From positions 248,001-312,000 of the forward strand of contig NZ_PXNS01000005.1 of NCBI RefSeq assembly GCF_003045775.1: a DNA stretch of 64,000 bases, written 5' to 3'. Below, in pieces: positions 38,288 to 45,693 of this stretch (position 1 is the first letter of the stretch; every line of letters begins with the position of its first letter). A program made the translations under genes and the position numbers. The notes below the pieces were generated by a model. The model saw nothing but the letters and a program-made list of their open reading frames with translations. It ran no database searches and was not told the origin of the DNA. The stretch is from Halomonas litopenaei. GTDB taxonomy: Bacteria; Pseudomonadota; Gammaproteobacteria; Pseudomonadales; Halomonadaceae.

Positions 38288-39496
38288 CTAGATCACGCTG
38301 TCCTTGCGCAGGGCATCGATGCTGTTCTGGTCGAGTTCCAGCCAGTCGCCGAGCACCGCCTCGGTGTGCTCGCCCAGGCCCGGACCGACCTGGCGTACCT
38401 TGCCAGGCGTCTGCGACAGCCGCGGAAAGACGTTCTGCATCGGCAGCGGCTTGCCGTGGCGGTCCGGCACCTCGACGATGGAGCCGCGCTCCTTGATGTG
38501 TTCGTCTTCGAGCATGTCCTTGGCGGTGTACACCAGGCCCGCCGGGACACCGGCGTCGGCCAGCAGGTCGACGATATGCTGGGCATCGTGGTGGGCGGTC
38601 CAGGCGGCGATCAGCTCGTCGATGGCCTGCTGGTTCTCGCCTCGCGCGCGATGGTCGGCATAGTCCGGATGATCGGCCAGGGTGGGCTGACCCATGGCCT
38701 CGCACAGCCGGCGGAAGACGGTGTCCTGATTGGCGCCGATGATGACGTCCCGGCCGTCCCTGGCGGGATAGGCGTTGGACGGCGCGATCTTGGGCAGGAA
38801 GCTGCCTGCGCGCTCACGGATCTTGCCGGCCCGGGCGTAGTCGGGGATCAGGCTCTCCATCATCGCCATCACCGCCTCGAAGATGGCACTGTCCACCACC
38901 TGGCCACGCCCGGTCTTCTCGCGCTGGTGCAGCGCCAGCAACGCGCCCATGGCGCCCTGGACCCCGGCCAGGGTGTCGCCCAGCGAAATCCCCACCCTGA
39001 CCGGGGGGCGGTCCGGGTAGCCGCTGATGTAGCGCAGCCCGCCCATGGCTTCGCACACCGCCGCGAAACCGGCACGCGACGCGTAGGGACCGTCCTGGCC
39101 GAAGCCGGTGACCCGCACCATGATCAGCCCCGGGTTGTCGGCCGACAGGCTCTGGTAGTCCAGGCCCCAGCGCTCCATGGTGCCGGGGCGGAAGTTTTCG
39201 ATCAGCACATCGGCCTTGGCCGCCAGTCGCCGCAGCAGGTCCTGGCCCTCGGGCTTGCGCAGATCGAGGGTCAGCGACTGCTTGTTGCGGGCGATCACGT
39301 TCCACCACAGCGGTTCGCCGCTCTCGTCGGTCTGGCCCCATTGGCGCATGGCGTCGCCCTTGCCCGGTGGCTCGATCTTGACCACCTGGGCGCCGAAGTC
39401 GGCCAGTACCTGGCCGCAGGTGGGCCCGGCGATAAGCTGGCCGAGTTCGAGCACCTTGAGGTCGTCCAGCGGGAGTGAGGCGATAAGCTCGTTCAT
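38288..39496 (-). CDS. Class III (CaiB/Frc-type) CoA-transferase
   Basis: 402 aa. N-terminal LKVLELGQLIAGPTCGQVLADFGAQVVKIE and RNKQSLTLDL, then ADVLIENFRPGTMERWGL are family marks. The catalytic Asp is probably in GISLGDTLAG, aligned with Asp169 of formyl-CoA transferase. It moves CoA from a donor such as succinyl-CoA to a carboxylic acid. With the TRAP importer and the lyase-like enzyme downstream it forms a plausible uptake-activation-cleavage route. Substrate unknown. Confidence 0.9.
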   Translation of the reverse strand: MNELIASLPLDDLKVLELGQLIAGPTCGQVLADFGAQVVKIEPPGKGDAMRQWGQTDESGEPLWWNVIARNKQSLTLDLRKPEGQDLLRRLAAKADVLIENFRPGTMERWGLDYQSLSADNPGLIMVRVTGFGQDGPYASRAGFAAVCEAMGGLRYISGYPDRPPVRVGISLGDTLAGVQGAMGALLALHQREKTGRGQVVDSAIFEAVMAMMESLIPDYARAGKIRERAGSFLPKIAPSNAYPARDGRDVIIGANQDTVFRRLCEAMGQPTLADHPDYADHRARGENQQAIDELIAAWTAHHDAQHIVDLLADAGVPAGLVYTAKDMLEDEHIKERGSIVEVPDRHGKPLPMQNVFPRLSQTPGKVRQVGPGLGEHTEAVLGDWLELDQNSIDALRKDSVI

Positions 39497-39569
39497 GTTG
39501 GAGGTCCGTGGTCAGAGGTCGAGGGTGGAAGATGAAGGGTGAAACGCAAAAAGGGCCGCGTCGGGAGGA

Positions 39570-40271
39570 TCACGGGGGCGATGAGGTCGCGGTCGAGGTG
39601 TCGACGGTCACGTGCAGTACCCGCGCGGCCAGCAGATGGGCGCGCATCACGTTCTCCGCCCAGGCGGCGTTGCCGGCGCCGATGGCGATCAGCATCTCGC
39701 GGTGGTGCTGCATGCTGCGCTTGAGCGCCGAGCGGTCGTAGCTGGCGAAATTACGTCGGATGATCGAGGTACGCACCACGCTCTCGAGGATCTGGGCCAG
39801 ACGCTGGTTGTCGCTGGCCTGGATCAACAGGCGGTGAAACTCGTGGTTGAGCGAGGCCAGCTCGCTGTGGCCCGCACCATCGAGGGGGCTCTCGGTCAGG
39901 GCCTCCATGCGCGAGGCCAGGTCATCCAGATGGGCGAGGGTGTCAGCGTCGATGTGTCGGCAGGCGAGTCCGACCGCCATGGGTTCGAGTACCAGGCGCA
40001 GTTCGAACACTTCACGGGCGTCCTTTTCGGTCCACTCGGCCACCCTGGCGCCCTGATGGGGGATGGCCTCGAGCCAGCCCTCGGAGACCAGCTCCCGCAG
40101 TGCCTCGCGGACCGGGGTACGGCTGACCTCGAGTTCCCGGGCAACCGCCGCCTCACGCACGAATTCGAGCGGTCGATAGGCGCCGTCGAGGATGCGTTGC
40201 TTGATGGCTTCATGGACCTGGGCGGTGGCCGTGCGGGCACCGCTGGCTTCGAGCGGGGTGGTCGGAGTCAC
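39570..40271 (-). CDS. GntR-family (FCD) transcriptional regulator
   Basis: 233 aa. The winged-helix N-terminal domain (about 15-80) contains REAAVARELEVSRTPVREALRELVSEGWL. The FCD ligand domain (about 95-220) has metal-site candidates in EVFELRLVLEPMAV, NHEFHRLL and QHHREMLIAI. It is the first gene of the minus-strand operon, and a palindrome sits just upstream of its start. It probably represses the CoA-transferase/TRAP/lyase operon and itself, with release by the imported acid or its CoA ester (inference). Confidence 0.9.
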   Translation of the reverse strand: MTPTTPLEASGARTATAQVHEAIKQRILDGAYRPLEFVREAAVARELEVSRTPVREALRELVSEGWLEAIPHQGARVAEWTEKDAREVFELRLVLEPMAVGLACRHIDADTLAHLDDLASRMEALTESPLDGAGHSELASLNHEFHRLLIQASDNQRLAQILESVVRTSIIRRNFASYDRSALKRSMQHHREMLIAIGAGNAAWAENVMRAHLLAARVLHVTVDTSTATSSPP

Positions 40272-40281
40272 GAGGAAATCT

Positions 40282-40304
40282 CTTACATTGCATACAATCG
40301 TAAG
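40282..40304. promoter_or_regulatory. Probable GntR/FCD operator
   Basis: CTTACATTG (40282-40290) is mirrored by CAAT-C-GTAAG (40295-40304) around CATA, an imperfect 23-bp palindrome starting 11 bp upstream of the GntR start. The core ATTGCATACAAT resembles FCD-type operators (TTGTATNCAA). A second, weaker ATTGCATGCAG lies at 40349-40359. Confidence 0.6.
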
Positions 40305-40390
40305 AGTAGAGGGCTTTATGGCTGGGCGAAGTTAGACTTTTGGTCGAAATTGCATGCAGCGGCCGGTGATTCCCCGGTGGTGGACCAGTC

Positions 40391-40537
40391 CTAGGCGCTG
40401 TCCGAAAAGTCGACGAGCGAAGGTTAGACAAGGCAAAAATCGGTGAGAAAGCGCAGTTTACGGGGTGTAAATGAGCATTTTGATCCGATTTTTAACGCCG
40501 TATTACCGAGCGCAGGCACTTTTCAGACAAGCCCTAG
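40391..40537. mobile_element. MITE-like element with CTAG target duplication
   Basis: A 147-bp non-coding unit. The left end CTAGGCGCTGTCCGAAAAGT (40391-40410) and the right end read inward CTAGGGCTTGTCTGAAAAGT (40537-40518) match at 16 of 20 positions, counting a flanking CTAG on each side that looks like a 4-bp target duplication. Inside, AAAAATCGG and CCGATTTTT can pair. There is no transposase ORF, so it would be mobilised in trans. CTAG duplication is typical of the IS5 group; parentage is inference. Its right edge supplies the stop codon of the Crp/Fnr gene. Confidence 0.65.
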
Positions 40538-41280
40538 CCCACCGCGTCGTTGGCCGCGAATACGCTGTCGGCCAGGTAACGTTCGTCGAACTGGCCGGCA
40601 TCGGCCAGGGCGGCCGGATCAGGCAGCAGCAGACGATGACGGTTTCGGTGCAGCAGGCCCTCCTCGTCGAGTGCGCTGAAGGTGCGACTGACGTGCACAG
40701 GACTCAGCCCCAGCACGTCGGCCAGCATTTCCTGGGACAGTGGCAGACGGATGCTGTGGTCTTCCTGGCGGCCGGCGGTCTTGGCCAGGCGCTCGTACAT
40801 TTCCATGATGAAGTGGGCCAGCTTCTGTCTGGCGCTGCGTCGCGACAGATTGACCAGGCGCTCGGTCAGCAGCACCTGCTGGCGGCTGGCCATGGCGAAG
40901 AGGATCGAGGTCAGGGTGGTCGACTGTTGAAAGATGTCGGTCAGACGGGCGTGGGGGAAGCGGCAGATGGTGCCGTCCTCGATCATCTGGACGCCGGTAA
41001 GACGCTGATGAAAGGCGTATTCGCGTAGCCCGATCACGTCGCCAGGGAGGTAGACCTCCAGGATCTGGCGCGCGCCGTCTTCCAGCTGCCGGTAGGAGAA
41101 GGCCCAGCCCTGGCTCAGGGTGAAGAAGTCCTGGGCAGGATCGCGTTCCTCCCAAAGGCTATCGCCGGCCTTGACCTCCAGCGGTGACTTCTCGAGCGCG
41201 CCCAGCAGCTGGCGATCGCCATCGCTGAGCGGGTGATAGTGGCGAAAATGCTTGACGATGCAGCTGTCCCGGTTCGACAC
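40534..41280 (-). CDS. Crp/Fnr-family transcriptional regulator
   Basis: 248 aa. The cyclic-nucleotide-type beta-roll (about 10-135) includes LPGDVIGLREYAFHQ. The dimer helix follows, then the HTH (about 165-225) with LPLSQEMLADVLGLSPVHVSRTFSALDEEGLL. No N-terminal Cys cluster of the oxygen-sensing Fnr type is present (only scattered Cys), so it is not a classical Fnr. The stop TAG lies in the CTAG at the border of the MITE-like element, so the original C-terminus may have been altered by insertion. It is divergent from ectD with 178 bp between, which makes ectD a candidate target. Confidence 0.88.
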   Translation of the reverse strand: MSNRDSCIVKHFRHYHPLSDGDRQLLGALEKSPLEVKAGDSLWEERDPAQDFFTLSQGWAFSYRQLEDGARQILEVYLPGDVIGLREYAFHQRLTGVQMIEDGTICRFPHARLTDIFQQSTTLTSILFAMASRQQVLLTERLVNLSRRSARQKLAHFIMEMYERLAKTAGRQEDHSIRLPLSQEMLADVLGLSPVHVSRTFSALDEEGLLHRNRHRLLLPDPAALADAGQFDERYLADSVFAANDAVG

Positions 41281-41458
41281 GGCAAGGCTCCTTGCACGAC
41301 AGGCTCGATGGAGAATGCGTATTAGGGGTTTACGTTAACTCAGGTTATGTCGGCGCGGTAGATACAGGCCCAGGATGGGGGTCCATCGCCGAGGTCGGTC
41401 AAGGCACAGCGTCTCCGGTCACGGCGATCCATTCTGGAATCGTTACGGAGGCGGAGTC

Positions 41459-42382
41459 ATGACTTACGCACCCAACCAACTGTCGATCCGTTCGGATGAT
41501 GGCTATCCCACACGGCTCGACGCGCCAATGGGCAATATCGCCCGCCATTGCCCGGTCGTCCATGCGACGCCCGAGCAGCGCCAGGCCGGGCCGCTCGACG
41601 AGCAGGAGCTGGCCGCATTCGAAGAACGTGGCTTTCTCTGGTTCGACAGCTTCTTCGAGGCCGACGACATCGAGCCCTTCTTCGATGAGCTAAGCGCCAT
41701 GGAGCGCGATCCCGAGCTGACCGGCAGCGACAAGGTCATCACCGATCCTGTCTCTGGCGCCATTCGTTCGGTGTTCGGCATGCACGAATTGTCCGAGCGC
41801 TTCGATCGCCTGACCCGCTCGCCGCGGCTTCTGAAGATCGTCGAGCAGCTGCTCGGGGGCGGTGTCTACGTGCACCAGTCGCGGATCAACGACAAGGCCG
41901 GCTTTCAGGGCAGTGGCTTCGATTGGCACTCGGACTTCGAGACCTGGCACGCAGAAGACGGCATGCCCGGCATGCGCGCGCTGAGTGTCTCGCTGATGCT
42001 CACCGACAACGGCGAGTTCAACGGACCGCTGATGCTGGTACCGGGGTCCCATCGCCAGTTTGTTCCCACCGTGGGACGCACCCCGGACCAGAACTGGGAG
42101 ACCTCGCTCAAGGCGCAGCACATCGGCGTACCCACCCGAGAGCAGCTGGGACCGATCATCGAAAAGCAGGGCATCGAGGCGCCCAAGGGGCCGGCCGGGT
42201 CGATTCTGCTGTTCGACTGCAACGCGCTGCATGCGTCCAACAGCAACCTGTCACCGTGGCCGCGCTCCAACCTGTTCTTCGTCTACAACAGCGTCGACAA
42301 CCGCCTGGTCACTCCCTTCGGCGCCAAGTCCCCACGGCCCGAGCACCTGGCGGCGCGCGAGCGCACGCCAGCACTGGGATGA
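41459..42382 (+). CDS. ectD: Ectoine hydroxylase
   Basis: 307 aa. Fe(II)/2-oxoglutarate dioxygenase that converts ectoine to 5-hydroxyectoine. The EctD signature is present: GFDWHSDFETWHAEDGMPGM, with iron ligands H157 and D159; the distal iron ligand is H258 (FDCNALHAS). YVHQSRINDKAGF and GPLMLVPGSHRQFVP also match the family. The start at 41459 has GGAGGCGGAG upstream. There is no ectABC nearby; in Halomonas elongata ectD is likewise apart from ectABC. Osmotic regulation is likely, but no clear promoter was identified. Confidence 0.95.
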   Translation: MTYAPNQLSIRSDDGYPTRLDAPMGNIARHCPVVHATPEQRQAGPLDEQELAAFEERGFLWFDSFFEADDIEPFFDELSAMERDPELTGSDKVITDPVSGAIRSVFGMHELSERFDRLTRSPRLLKIVEQLLGGGVYVHQSRINDKAGFQGSGFDWHSDFETWHAEDGMPGMRALSVSLMLTDNGEFNGPLMLVPGSHRQFVPTVGRTPDQNWETSLKAQHIGVPTREQLGPIIEKQGIEAPKGPAGSILLFDCNALHASNSNLSPWPRSNLFFVYNSVDNRLVTPFGAKSPRPEHLAARERTPALG

Positions 42383-42471
42383 TCAGGCGCCAGCCAATGT
42401 CGGTAGATGGCTTCGCCCTTGGGCGTGGCCGCTCCCCATCAAGAGAAAAGAGCCATCAAGAGGAAGCCCCC

Positions 42472-42681
42472 ATGCACATTGGCGACACCCTGCTGATTGC
42501 CCGTGATCTGGTCATGGTAGCCGAGGACCAGTTGTCCTCGGGTAACACCGCCGAGATCATCGATACCTCGGCCCTGGTCGAAGGTGACGGTGACGACATA
42601 CGTCTGCCGCGCTATCGGGTACTGATCGACGAGGTGGGGGAGCGGGATTGCTCCTGCACCATTCTCGAACGCCTCGAATAG
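42472..42681 (+). CDS. Small hypothetical protein
   Basis: 69 aa, start ATG 42472 with AGAGGAAG 8 bp upstream. Acidic, no membrane helix or signal. Predicted beta-rich (DTLLIARDLVMVAED, YRVLIDEV) with one CSC motif near the C-terminus. It lies 89 bp after ectD on the same strand. Unrecognised; the longer overlapping frame within ectD is an artefact. Confidence 0.6.
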   Translation: MHIGDTLLIARDLVMVAEDQLSSGNTAEIIDTSALVEGDGDDIRLPRYRVLIDEVGERDCSCTILERLE

Positions 42682-42714
42682 TCGGACGCTGGCGCCTGGT
42701 CTGATTGTCTCATT

Positions 42715-42756
42715 GGCATCGGCATCGGCATCGGCATCGGCATCGGCATCGGCATC
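42715..42756. repeat. Hexanucleotide microsatellite (GGCATC)7
   Basis: Seven perfect tandem copies of GGCATC (42715-42756) plus a partial GGC, in the 159-bp gap before the DUF488 gene. The array ends 84 bp before that gene's start and could change promoter spacing in 6-bp steps. Confidence 0.95.
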
Positions 42757-42840
42757 GGCGCGACTGCCAAAGCCACACGGGGTGACGGCCGGGCCATGCG
42801 TCTGTTAAGGATGGAGCACATTCTCGGACGTGGAGGCACG

Positions 42841-43194
42841 ATGACGATTCAGCTCAAGCGGGCCTACGATGCGCCCGCCGACAACGACGGCTATCGGGTG
42901 CTGGTGGACAGGCTCTGGCCGCGGGGGATCGCCAAGGACGAGGCGCGTATCGATGAATGGATCAAGGAGGCCGCTCCCAGTGATGACCTGCGCAAGGCCT
43001 TTCACAGCGAAGCACTGGGCTGGGGCGAGTTTCGTCAGCGCTATCTGGCTGAGCTGAAGGAGCAGAGGGAAACGCTCAGACCCCTGGCCGAGCGCAGCCA
43101 GCAGCACAAGGTCACCCTGGTGTTTTCCTCGAAGGATGAGACCCACAACAACGCCGTGGTGCTCAAGGACTACCTGGCCATGCTGACCGGATGA
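42841..43194 (+). CDS. DUF488-family protein
   Basis: 117 aa. Family blocks are YRVLVDRLWPRGIAKDEARIDEW, LRKAFHSEALGWGEFRQRYL and VTLVFSSKDETHNNAVVLKDYL. Function unknown; the fold is small alpha/beta. The start at 42841 (MTIQLKRAY) has GGAGG at 6-bp spacing; an upstream ATG at 42796 is weaker. It is the last gene before the AT-rich island. Confidence 0.85.
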   Translation: MTIQLKRAYDAPADNDGYRVLVDRLWPRGIAKDEARIDEWIKEAAPSDDLRKAFHSEALGWGEFRQRYLAELKEQRETLRPLAERSQQHKVTLVFSSKDETHNNAVVLKDYLAMLTG

Positions 43195-43216
43195 CGTTCG
43201 GGCGGACCACCGGGCA

Positions 43217-43511
43217 TCACGGCCTCGAACTGATCTTGCCCAGTAGCACTGCTACGGGTTTAGCTGCACCAGTTTCCAAGTCCATCCAGCGCTTGATGAC
43301 GGCTGCCATACGCTTCACGTTGTAGCCAGTGACGAGGACTTCGGTGTGGTAGCGGTCGAGCGAAGCACGGAAGGAAAGGTCCGGTGCTGTCCCGGTACTG
43401 AGCGCAGAACTGCGCTGAGTCGGCATCAAGCTGATCAAACATGTTGCGGATGTCCCGCATCACATCGTTGTGTCGCTTCCCCGTCAGCTCTGCAATCTCT
43501 CGGCTGGACAT
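43217..43511 (-). pseudogene. Frameshifted phage Rha-like regulator remnant
   Basis: The frame from 43511 reads MSSREIAELTGKRHNDVMRD, an N-terminal Rha/antirepressor HTH, up to about STGPFLPCF. The matching continuation LDRYHTEVLVTGYNVKRMAA, then VIKRWMDLETGAAKPV, lies in another frame ending at 43217. A frameshift near 43360-43375 therefore splits the gene, and the C-terminal domain of intact Rha proteins is missing. In prophages such proteins regulate lytic growth. It marks the left part of the island. Confidence 0.75.
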
Positions 43512-43567
43512 GTTGAGGTTTGTTTAAAAGTTTACTGCTGCGTTTAAATACTATTCCTTTTGCGATT

Positions 43568-43843
43568 CTAAGGCCATTTTTGCGCAGCATGCAGCACCCG
43601 CAAGATGGTAATCAATGCTTCAGACTCTCGGTAAACAACGATGTAGTTATCTTTGACAACCATCTCGCGTGTTCCAGGCTCCCTTCCTGGTTTATACAGC
43701 TTTGGATGGTCAGGGAGACGATCTACCTTGTCCTTTATATGATGGAAGAGTTTTAGAGCCGCATCAGGGTTGTCTTCAGAAATGTATTCAACAATCCCTG
43801 ATGCGTCTTCAAGCGCCAAGATTGACCACTCAATCTTCACCAT
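43568..43843 (-). CDS. RelE/ParE-family toxin
   Basis: 91 aa. N-terminus VKIEWSILALEDASGIVEYI, middle LPDHPKLYKPGREPGTREMVV and end YIVVYRESEALITILRVLHAAQKWP are the typical ParE/RelE pattern, including the C-terminal beta strand with HAAQ-W. It should inhibit growth by mRNA cleavage or gyrase poisoning; the two activities cannot be separated by eye. It overlaps the antitoxin gene by 14 bp and is made from the same transcript. Confidence 0.9.
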   Translation of the reverse strand: MVKIEWSILALEDASGIVEYISEDNPDAALKLFHHIKDKVDRLPDHPKLYKPGREPGTREMVVKDNYIVVYRESEALITILRVLHAAQKWP

Positions 43844-44126
43844 TGCGCTTGCTCTCTATAATGGCCTGGATATGGCGCATTGCATCATCGTGTGGGATGC
43901 CCTGGCGTGTATCAGCCAGCGCCTCCTGTACCTTCATGCGAAACCAAGCATCATGTGCCTGGGGGTCACTGGTGAGTCCCGCTGGCAGCCCTCCTTCGGC
44001 GCTAACCCGTGTCAGGAGAATCCGTACAGCCTCCGACACCGTAAGACCCATTTTTGCAAGAGTTTCAGTGGCTTCTGCCTTCAGATCTTCGTCCACTCGG
44101 ACATGCAGCATCGTTGTGCGGGCCAT
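43830..44126 (-). CDS. RelB/DinJ-family antitoxin
   Basis: 98 aa. The ribbon-helix-helix N-terminus (MARTTMLHVRVDEDLKAEATETLAKMGLTVSEAVRI, residues 1-36) binds DNA, and the C-terminal half wraps the toxin. It sits upstream of and overlaps the toxin gene, the usual order. A perfect palindrome 37-50 bp upstream of its start is a likely autorepression site. Confidence 0.9.
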   Translation of the reverse strand: MARTTMLHVRVDEDLKAEATETLAKMGLTVSEAVRILLTRVSAEGGLPAGLTSDPQAHDAWFRMKVQEALADTRQGIPHDDAMRHIQAIIESKRNGED

Positions 44127-44162
44127 CGCCGTTGCCTCCTGGATGTGGACTTTTGAGTTTGT

Positions 44163-44176
44163 ATCTCAATTGAGAT
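44163..44176. promoter_or_regulatory. Palindromic operator of the toxin-antitoxin operon
   Basis: ATCTCAATTGAGAT is a perfect 14-bp palindrome lying 37 bp upstream of the antitoxin start, where RelB-type RHH repressors usually bind. Binding is inferred. Confidence 0.6.
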
Positions 44177-44186
44177 GCAGTCAAGC

Positions 44187-44327
44187 TCAACCCTCTCTGA
44201 AGCCAACACTCATACAGCGCTTGCTCTTGATACCCTTCTGCAATACCTCGTCCAACAAGCCGCTCAACAGTCCGCTTACGTTGTCATGACGAGACTCCAC
44301 CAGTTCCGCGATCTCCAGGCTGGACAT
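44187..44327 (-). pseudogene. Second Rha-like N-terminal fragment
   Basis: A 46-codon frame begins MSSLEIAELVESRHDNVSGL and then loses similarity before a stop at 44187-44189. Its start and the 15 or so bases upstream resemble the 5' end of the remnant at 43511, so both derive from the same kind of phage gene or from a duplication. Confidence 0.65.
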
Positions 44328-44462
44328 GGTGAGGTTTGTTTCAGCGTGTTAGCGGGCAGGGCGAAAGCACGGGCGGGTATGGTTCATTCTGAGTGCGGCT
44401 AAGCTTGAACGCCACTTATCGACAAGATGCCAGTGTGATATGTGATCAATTTGGGTATGAGA

Positions 44463-44672
44463 CTACAGCTTCTGACCACTCTTCCTATCGATAATTTCGG
44501 CGTCCCAGCCTTGGCATAGTTTCATCGCCAGATTTTTGTCATGTTCTTCCCGCTTCTCCTTCTCAAAGTCCCACCCTCTTATCTTTGCGCGTATATCGTA
44601 GAACCAAACCATGGATAATATGAACACGAAGGGCATGCTTGTTACCAGACATAGCTTCAAAAGTTCAGTCAT
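44463..44672 (-). CDS. Small membrane protein, hypothetical
   Basis: 69 aa from ATG 44672; a 15-residue longer start at 44717 is possible. One membrane helix near the N-terminus (LLKLCLVTSMPFVFILSMVWFY) is followed by a charged cytoplasmic tail (KEKREEHDKNLAMKL). AT-richer than the flanking core genome. No family recognised; stand-alone in the island. Confidence 0.5.
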   Translation of the reverse strand: MTELLKLCLVTSMPFVFILSMVWFYDIRAKIRGWDFEKEKREEHDKNLAMKLCQGWDAEIIDRKSGQKL

Positions 44673-44948
44673 ATTTACAATCCCTTTATCTTTAGGCCAA
44701 AGGCGATGATAACCCATACCGTTTAAACGCAGATGCCTCCCTTTCTCGCTATCATCAAGCAGTCTTGTCCGTCAACGTTCTTCTGTGCCCCATGGGCTTG
44801 TTTTGAGCGTGGATTACATGTTGGCTTTATCCCGCATATTTCAAACAGGGTGAGGGTGATGCTCGGCCTAGTTCATTCATGCATCCGCACGTACTCATGA
44901 TTTTCTGTGATCAATAGAGTATACCTGAGAGAGCACGGGCTAGAGAGG

Positions 44949-45032
44949 CTCGTTTTCGTATTCATAAATACTTATTTACAACCTAAACGAGTACGTCAAT
45001 AATGAACACATCCTAATGAACATGGAGTGTTC
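44949..45032. promoter_or_regulatory. Inverted-repeat cluster upstream of the serine recombinase
   Basis: The 363-bp gap 44673-45035 has no gene. Near its right end CTCGTTT (44949-44955) and AAACGAG (44985-44991) bracket an AT-rich core containing GTATT-CATA-AATAC. GAACAC (45004-45009) and GTGTTC (45027-45032) form a second pair next to the recombinase start. Such paired sites could be the recombination or operator site of the adjacent recombinase, or its promoter region. Confidence 0.4.
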
Positions 45033-45035
45033 AAA

Positions 45036-45650
45036 GTGACTTTCATCCGCGCTTATCTTCGAGCTTCCTCCGATGACCAAAACGCCAGTCGTGCCCGTGA
45101 AGCTCTTGAAGCCTTCAGTGATGCCAAGGGTGTCAGGGTCGCTTCCTGGTACATCGAGAACGCCAGCGGCACTAAGGCTGACCGTACTGAGCTTGTACGG
45201 CTGATTGACGATGCCCAGCCGGGGGATGTTCTTCTCATCGAGCAGGTTGATCGTCTGACACGTCTCACCAAAGGAGACTGGGAGAAGTTGAAGGCTGCTA
45301 TTCAAGGTGCAGGACTTCGTGTGGTAGCGCTCGACCTGCCCACCAGCCACACGGCCATGACGATCAGCGCCAGCGATGACTTCACGGGACGTATGTTGGA
45401 TGCGGTAAACGCTATGCTTCTTGATATGCTGGCTGCTGTCGCTCGCAAGGACTACGACGACAGGCGTAGGCGACAGGCTGAAGGGATAGAGAAGGCCAAG
45501 GAGAAGGGAGCCTACAGGGGCCGTCCTGTGAACGAGGCGTTGCACCAGAGGATCAGGGAACTAAGAGAGAAGGGCTTCAGTATAAGGAAGACGGCTGAGC
45601 TTGCAGGATGTGGTGTATCGACTGTTCAGAGAGCTTTTGGTAGACGTTAA
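45036..45650 (+). CDS. Serine recombinase (resolvase/invertase family)
   Basis: 204 aa from GTG 45036, preceded by GGAG at 8-bp spacing; GTG 45027 is an alternative. The catalytic domain starts TFIRAYLRASSDDQNASRA, with the nucleophile Ser in RASS. It continues EQVDRLTRLTKGDWEKL and ends with ARKDYDDRRRRQAEGIEKAKEKGAYRGRP. The C-terminal HTH (about 170-204) reads GFSIRKTAELAGCGVSTVQRAF. All core features are intact, so it may still be active. It resembles plasmid- and transposon-borne recombinases more than phage integrases. It is the only recombinase in the window. Confidence 0.9.
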   Translation: MTFIRAYLRASSDDQNASRAREALEAFSDAKGVRVASWYIENASGTKADRTELVRLIDDAQPGDVLLIEQVDRLTRLTKGDWEKLKAAIQGAGLRVVALDLPTSHTAMTISASDDFTGRMLDAVNAMLLDMLAAVARKDYDDRRRRQAEGIEKAKEKGAYRGRPVNEALHQRIRELREKGFSIRKTAELAGCGVSTVQRAFGRR

Positions 45651-45693
45651 AATTACTGTAGTGTTTTGGTTGTCATGATTTGGAGTTGTTGTT

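Noticed and set aside
40534..41280. Classical oxygen-sensing Fnr
   Set aside because: The N-terminal cysteine cluster that binds the 4Fe-4S centre is not present; only the general Crp/Fnr fold is supported.
42612..42839. 75-codon frame with Met-Pro repeats opposite the GGCATC array
   Set aside because: The MP repeat is just the translation of the hexanucleotide microsatellite; no start signal or homologue-like sequence.
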